DNA of 7,930 nucleotides from Planctomycetota bacterium (GTDB lineage: Bacteria > Planctomycetota > Phycisphaerae > Tepidisphaerales > Tepidisphaeraceae). This document shows positions 6,096 through 7,930 of the stretch, one piece after another. The stretch covers positions 1 to 7,930 of the forward strand of contig JAKORQ010000639.1 of assembly GCA_029777755.1 (NCBI GenBank), in the 5' to 3' direction. The translations under genes and the position numbers were made by a program. Below the pieces are notes generated by a model that was not told the DNA's origin, searched no databases, and was given only the letters and a program-made list of their open reading frames with translations. Every line of letters begins with the position of its first letter. Position 1 is the first letter of the stretch.

Positions 6096-6132
6096 AAAAG
6101 AAGTTGGTTCCTGCATGCAGTTGCAGGAACCA
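6096..6132 (-). terminator. Strong hairpin, probable terminator of recG-methyltransferase unit
   Basis: Arms 6105-6115 and 6122-6132 pair perfectly over 11 bp around a 6-nt loop. On the minus strand the stem is followed after two bases by TTCTTTT (6102-6096). It lies 31 bp past the methyltransferase stop codon, as expected for an intrinsic terminator. The left arm also contains part of a 10-bp palindrome, CTGCATGCAG (6111-6120), which allows an alternative small hairpin. On the plus strand there is no T-run after it. Confidence 0.6.
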
Positions 6133-6162
6133 GCCTCGATGTATCCTGATCGTACCGTTGCC

Positions 6163-6912
6163 CTATCCGGCGACGGGCCGGCCGATGAACAGTTCCGTCT
6201 TCTGCGTCAGAATGAGCAGGTCATCCTTGGCGAAGCGGTCGAAGATCGAGTGAGCGCGGTCGCGGAAATCGTGGAAGCGCTCGTCCCGCTCCACCGGCGC
6301 GCCTGATGACGATAGCTGCGCGCCGACGAAGCGCTCCAGGTCCTCTCGGCGAGGCATCGTATAGCTGAAACTCTTCATCGTCCCTGCATCGAGAAACGCT
6401 TCCACGGGAGCGTTGATCGGCGCGGTCGGCGGCGGGTAGTCACGATGAAGCTCCTCTATAGCTTTTGCCACCTCTTCCTCGACGATGCTGTAACGCAGCA
6501 CGGCGACCCATCCGTCCTGCTTCAATATGCGGCGAAACTCCGGCACCGCCCTGCTGGGGTCAAACCAGTGCAGCGCCTGGCCAACCGTGATCAGGTCGAC
6601 GCTGGCATCCGGAAGGGTAGTCTCCTCGGCAGACCCGCGCACGCCCTTGAAGTTGGGATTGGGGGCAAGCTGGTCATCGGCAATCTTGCGCATTTCAAAG
6701 ACCGGCTCGACTCCATACACGCGCTTTGCCACCGGCAGAAAATGCCGCGCCAGCGAACCCGTTCCTGAGCCAATGTCAGCCACTACTGAATCTTCGCCGA
6801 TGCCAGTCGTCGCAAGCACTTGATCGATGGCCGGCTTGGGATAGTCCCAGCGGTGCTTCGCATAGAGCCAGGCCTTCTTGTCGTACGACTGCGGCTGCAT
6901 CGCCATTGCCAT
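6163..6912 (-). CDS. Class I SAM-dependent methyltransferase
   Basis: A 249-residue cytoplasmic methyltransferase with the Rossmann-like fold of the Methyltransf_11 group. Visible motifs are the SAM-binding motif I VVADIGSGTGSLA (43-55), the acidic end of strand 2 (YGVEP, Glu69), the GSAEETTLPDASVDLITVGQ region (93-112) with ALHWFD (113-118), and ILKQDGWVAVL (129-139) after strand 4. The C-terminal third (about 145-249), with SFSYTMPRREDLERF (181-195), should form the substrate cap. The substrate cannot be told; general relatives include trans-aconitate methyltransferase-like proteins and many uncharacterised enzymes. The ATG at 6912 lies 3 bp after the recG stop, with AGGT a short distance upstream inside the end of recG. 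ATG codons at 6906 and 6900 (MAMAM) are possible alternative starts. Co-transcription and translational coupling with recG are likely, though a functional link is not implied. Confidence 0.92.
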   Translation of the reverse strand: MAMAMQPQSYDKKAWLYAKHRWDYPKPAIDQVLATTGIGEDSVVADIGSGTGSLARHFLPVAKRVYGVEPVFEMRKIADDQLAPNPNFKGVRGSAEETTLPDASVDLITVGQALHWFDPSRAVPEFRRILKQDGWVAVLRYSIVEEEVAKAIEELHRDYPPPTAPINAPVEAFLDAGTMKSFSYTMPRREDLERFVGAQLSSSGAPVERDERFHDFRDRAHSIFDRFAKDDLLILTQKTELFIGRPVAG

Positions 6913-6915
6913 GTT

Positions 6916-7930
6916 TCAACCTACCTGTACCAACTCCAGAGTATTGCCAAACTGTTCAACAATCCGTTCTCTCAATGCCGCATGGGCTGGATCGCGCAAC
7001 TGCGGATCCGCATCCAGCAGCGCCAGGGAATCCTCGCGGGTAATCTGCAGCATCTCAAGCTCCCCGGCAATATCCGCCAGCTTGAACTGCGGCAGGCCAT
7101 GCTGTCGCGTGCCGAAAAAATCGCCCGGGCCGCGCAGCTTGAGGTCGATCTCTGCCACCTCAAAACCGCTGGAGTGCTCCACCAGGGTCTGCAGGCGTTG
7201 CGCTGCCTCCTCGGTGATGGCATCGCCAACCAGGAGGCAGTACGACTGATGCGCCCCGCGTCCCACGCGCCCGCGAAGCTGATGAAGCTGCGACAAGCCG
7301 AATCGCTCGGCATTCTCAATCAGCATCACCGTGGCATTGGGTACATCCACGCCCACCTCGATCACTGTGGTGGCAACCAGCACCTGCGTCTTCCCATCGC
7401 GGAAGCGAAGCATAGCCGAAGCCTTCTCCTCCGGCGACATCTGCCCGTGCAGCATGTCCAGCGACAGGCCGGCCAGCGGCCCATCGCGCAACTCCTGCAG
7501 ATGCTTCTCGACGCTCTTAAGCTCCGGATCATCCCCCTCGTCAATCTTGGGCACCACTATGTACGCCTGCCGCCCGGCCTCAACCTCATTGCGCAATCGG
7601 GCATACGCCAGCGGCGCCTCGTTCTGGCCAAACCATACGGTCTTGATCGGCCGACGTCCCGGCGGCAGATGCGTGATCGTCGTGATCGCGAAATCGGCAA
7701 AATACGACAGGGCCAGAGTTCGCGGGATCGGCGTGGCCGTCATTACCAGGTAGTGCGGCGAGATGCCCTTCTGCTGAAGGATCTGCCGCTGTCGCACACC
7801 CAGCTTGTGCTGCTCGTCCACCACCACCAGCCCGACCTTTGGCAGCATCACATCCTCGCCCAGTAGCGCCTGTGTGCCTACGGCAATATGTATCCTGCCC
7901 TCGGCCAGTTGCTCGCGCAACTCCTCGCCC
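6916..7930 (-). CDS. recG: ATP-dependent DNA helicase RecG, C-terminal half (partial)
   Basis: RecG remodels stalled replication forks and branch-migrates Holliday junctions and R-loops. The window holds about the last 338 codons; the frame stays open to the right edge, so the N-terminal wedge domain and Walker A motif lie outside. Superfamily 2 motifs appear in order: DEQH (7818-7807) within VVVDEQHKLGVRQRQ, then VMTATPIPRTLAL, then MLHGQMSPEEKASAM, VLVATTVIEVGVDVPNATVM and the arginine-finger motif LSQLHQLRGRVGRG. After them comes LRGPGDFFGTRQHGLPQFKLADI, which is characteristic of RecG rather than of Mfd or PriA. Where most RecG proteins have DEQHRFG this one has DEQHKLG, a conservative change. 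The TTG at 7920 is an internal leucine codon, not a start, because upstream codons continue the protein. The TGA stop is 3 bp before the methyltransferase ATG. Confidence 0.97.
   Translation of the reverse strand, partial: GEELREQLAEGRIHIAVGTQALLGEDVMLPKVGLVVVDEQHKLGVRQRQILQQKGISPHYLVMTATPIPRTLALSYFADFAITTITHLPPGRRPIKTVWFGQNEAPLAYARLRNEVEAGRQAYIVVPKIDEGDDPELKSVEKHLQELRDGPLAGLSLDMLHGQMSPEEKASAMLRFRDGKTQVLVATTVIEVGVDVPNATVMLIENAERFGLSQLHQLRGRVGRGAHQSYCLLVGDAITEEAAQRLQTLVEHSSGFEVAEIDLKLRGPGDFFGTRQHGLPQFKLADIAGELEMLQITREDSLALLDADPQLRDPAHAALRERIVEQFGNTLELVQVG

Noticed and set aside
6820..7866. Plus-strand open frame of 348 codons opposite recG and the methyltransferase start
   Set aside because: It lies antisense to highly conserved RecG helicase motifs; its composition (rich in Leu, Arg, His, Gln) is typical of a shadow frame.
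1..7930. CRISPR arrays, insertion sequences, phage genes or defence systems
   Set aside because: No regularly spaced direct repeats, transposase, integrase or defence-type domains were seen on either strand.

Overview
The window is GC-rich, densely packed bacterial chromosome. It holds parts of eight protein genes, all but two of which can be assigned at family level. Housekeeping genes lie at both ends: mreB (cell shape) near the left end and the C-terminal half of recG (replication-fork and recombination helicase) at the right end. An MreB with an N-terminal hydrophobic/amphipathic leader and GT-C and GT4 glycosyltransferases suggest a rod-capable bacterium with a Gram-negative type envelope. 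The general look of the proteins would fit Planctomycetota (for example Phycisphaerae). That is an impression from sequence style, not a demonstrated placement.

Layout, left to right. Minus strand: the first 15 codons of an unidentified gene (1-45), then mreB (201-1262) with a TTG start. Plus strand: a large polytopic membrane protein (1440-3248) with features of polyprenol-phosphate-sugar-dependent GT-C glycosyltransferases. It converges, across 12 bp, with a minus-strand GT4-type glycosyltransferase (3261-4607). That gene is divergent from a plus-strand D-2-hydroxyacid dehydrogenase family gene (4718-5722); the 110-bp gap between them carries candidate promoters for both and a small dyad. 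Next, on the minus strand, is an AbrB/MazE-like reading frame (5435-6058). Only its first 60 or so residues look like the family, and its tail runs antisense through the 3' end of the dehydrogenase. A strong hairpin (6105-6132) separates it from a minus-strand SAM methyltransferase (6163-6912), which sits 3 bp downstream of the recG stop codon (recG 6916 to the window end).

How the genes may work together: the two glycosyltransferases are neighbours and plausibly act on surface glycans or glycolipids, but no complete glycan cluster is visible. recG and the methyltransferase form a likely transcription unit closed by the 6105-6132 hairpin. mreB appears alone, with no mreC immediately downstream.

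I found no CRISPR array, rRNA, tRNA, insertion sequence, prophage gene or recognisable defence system. The most unusual segment is about 5720-6135. It has an orphan antitoxin-like fragment with no partner toxin, nested inverted repeats inside its unrelated tail, a short inverted repeat bracketing it, and the strong hairpin. I read this as a decayed or rearranged locus rather than a new system.
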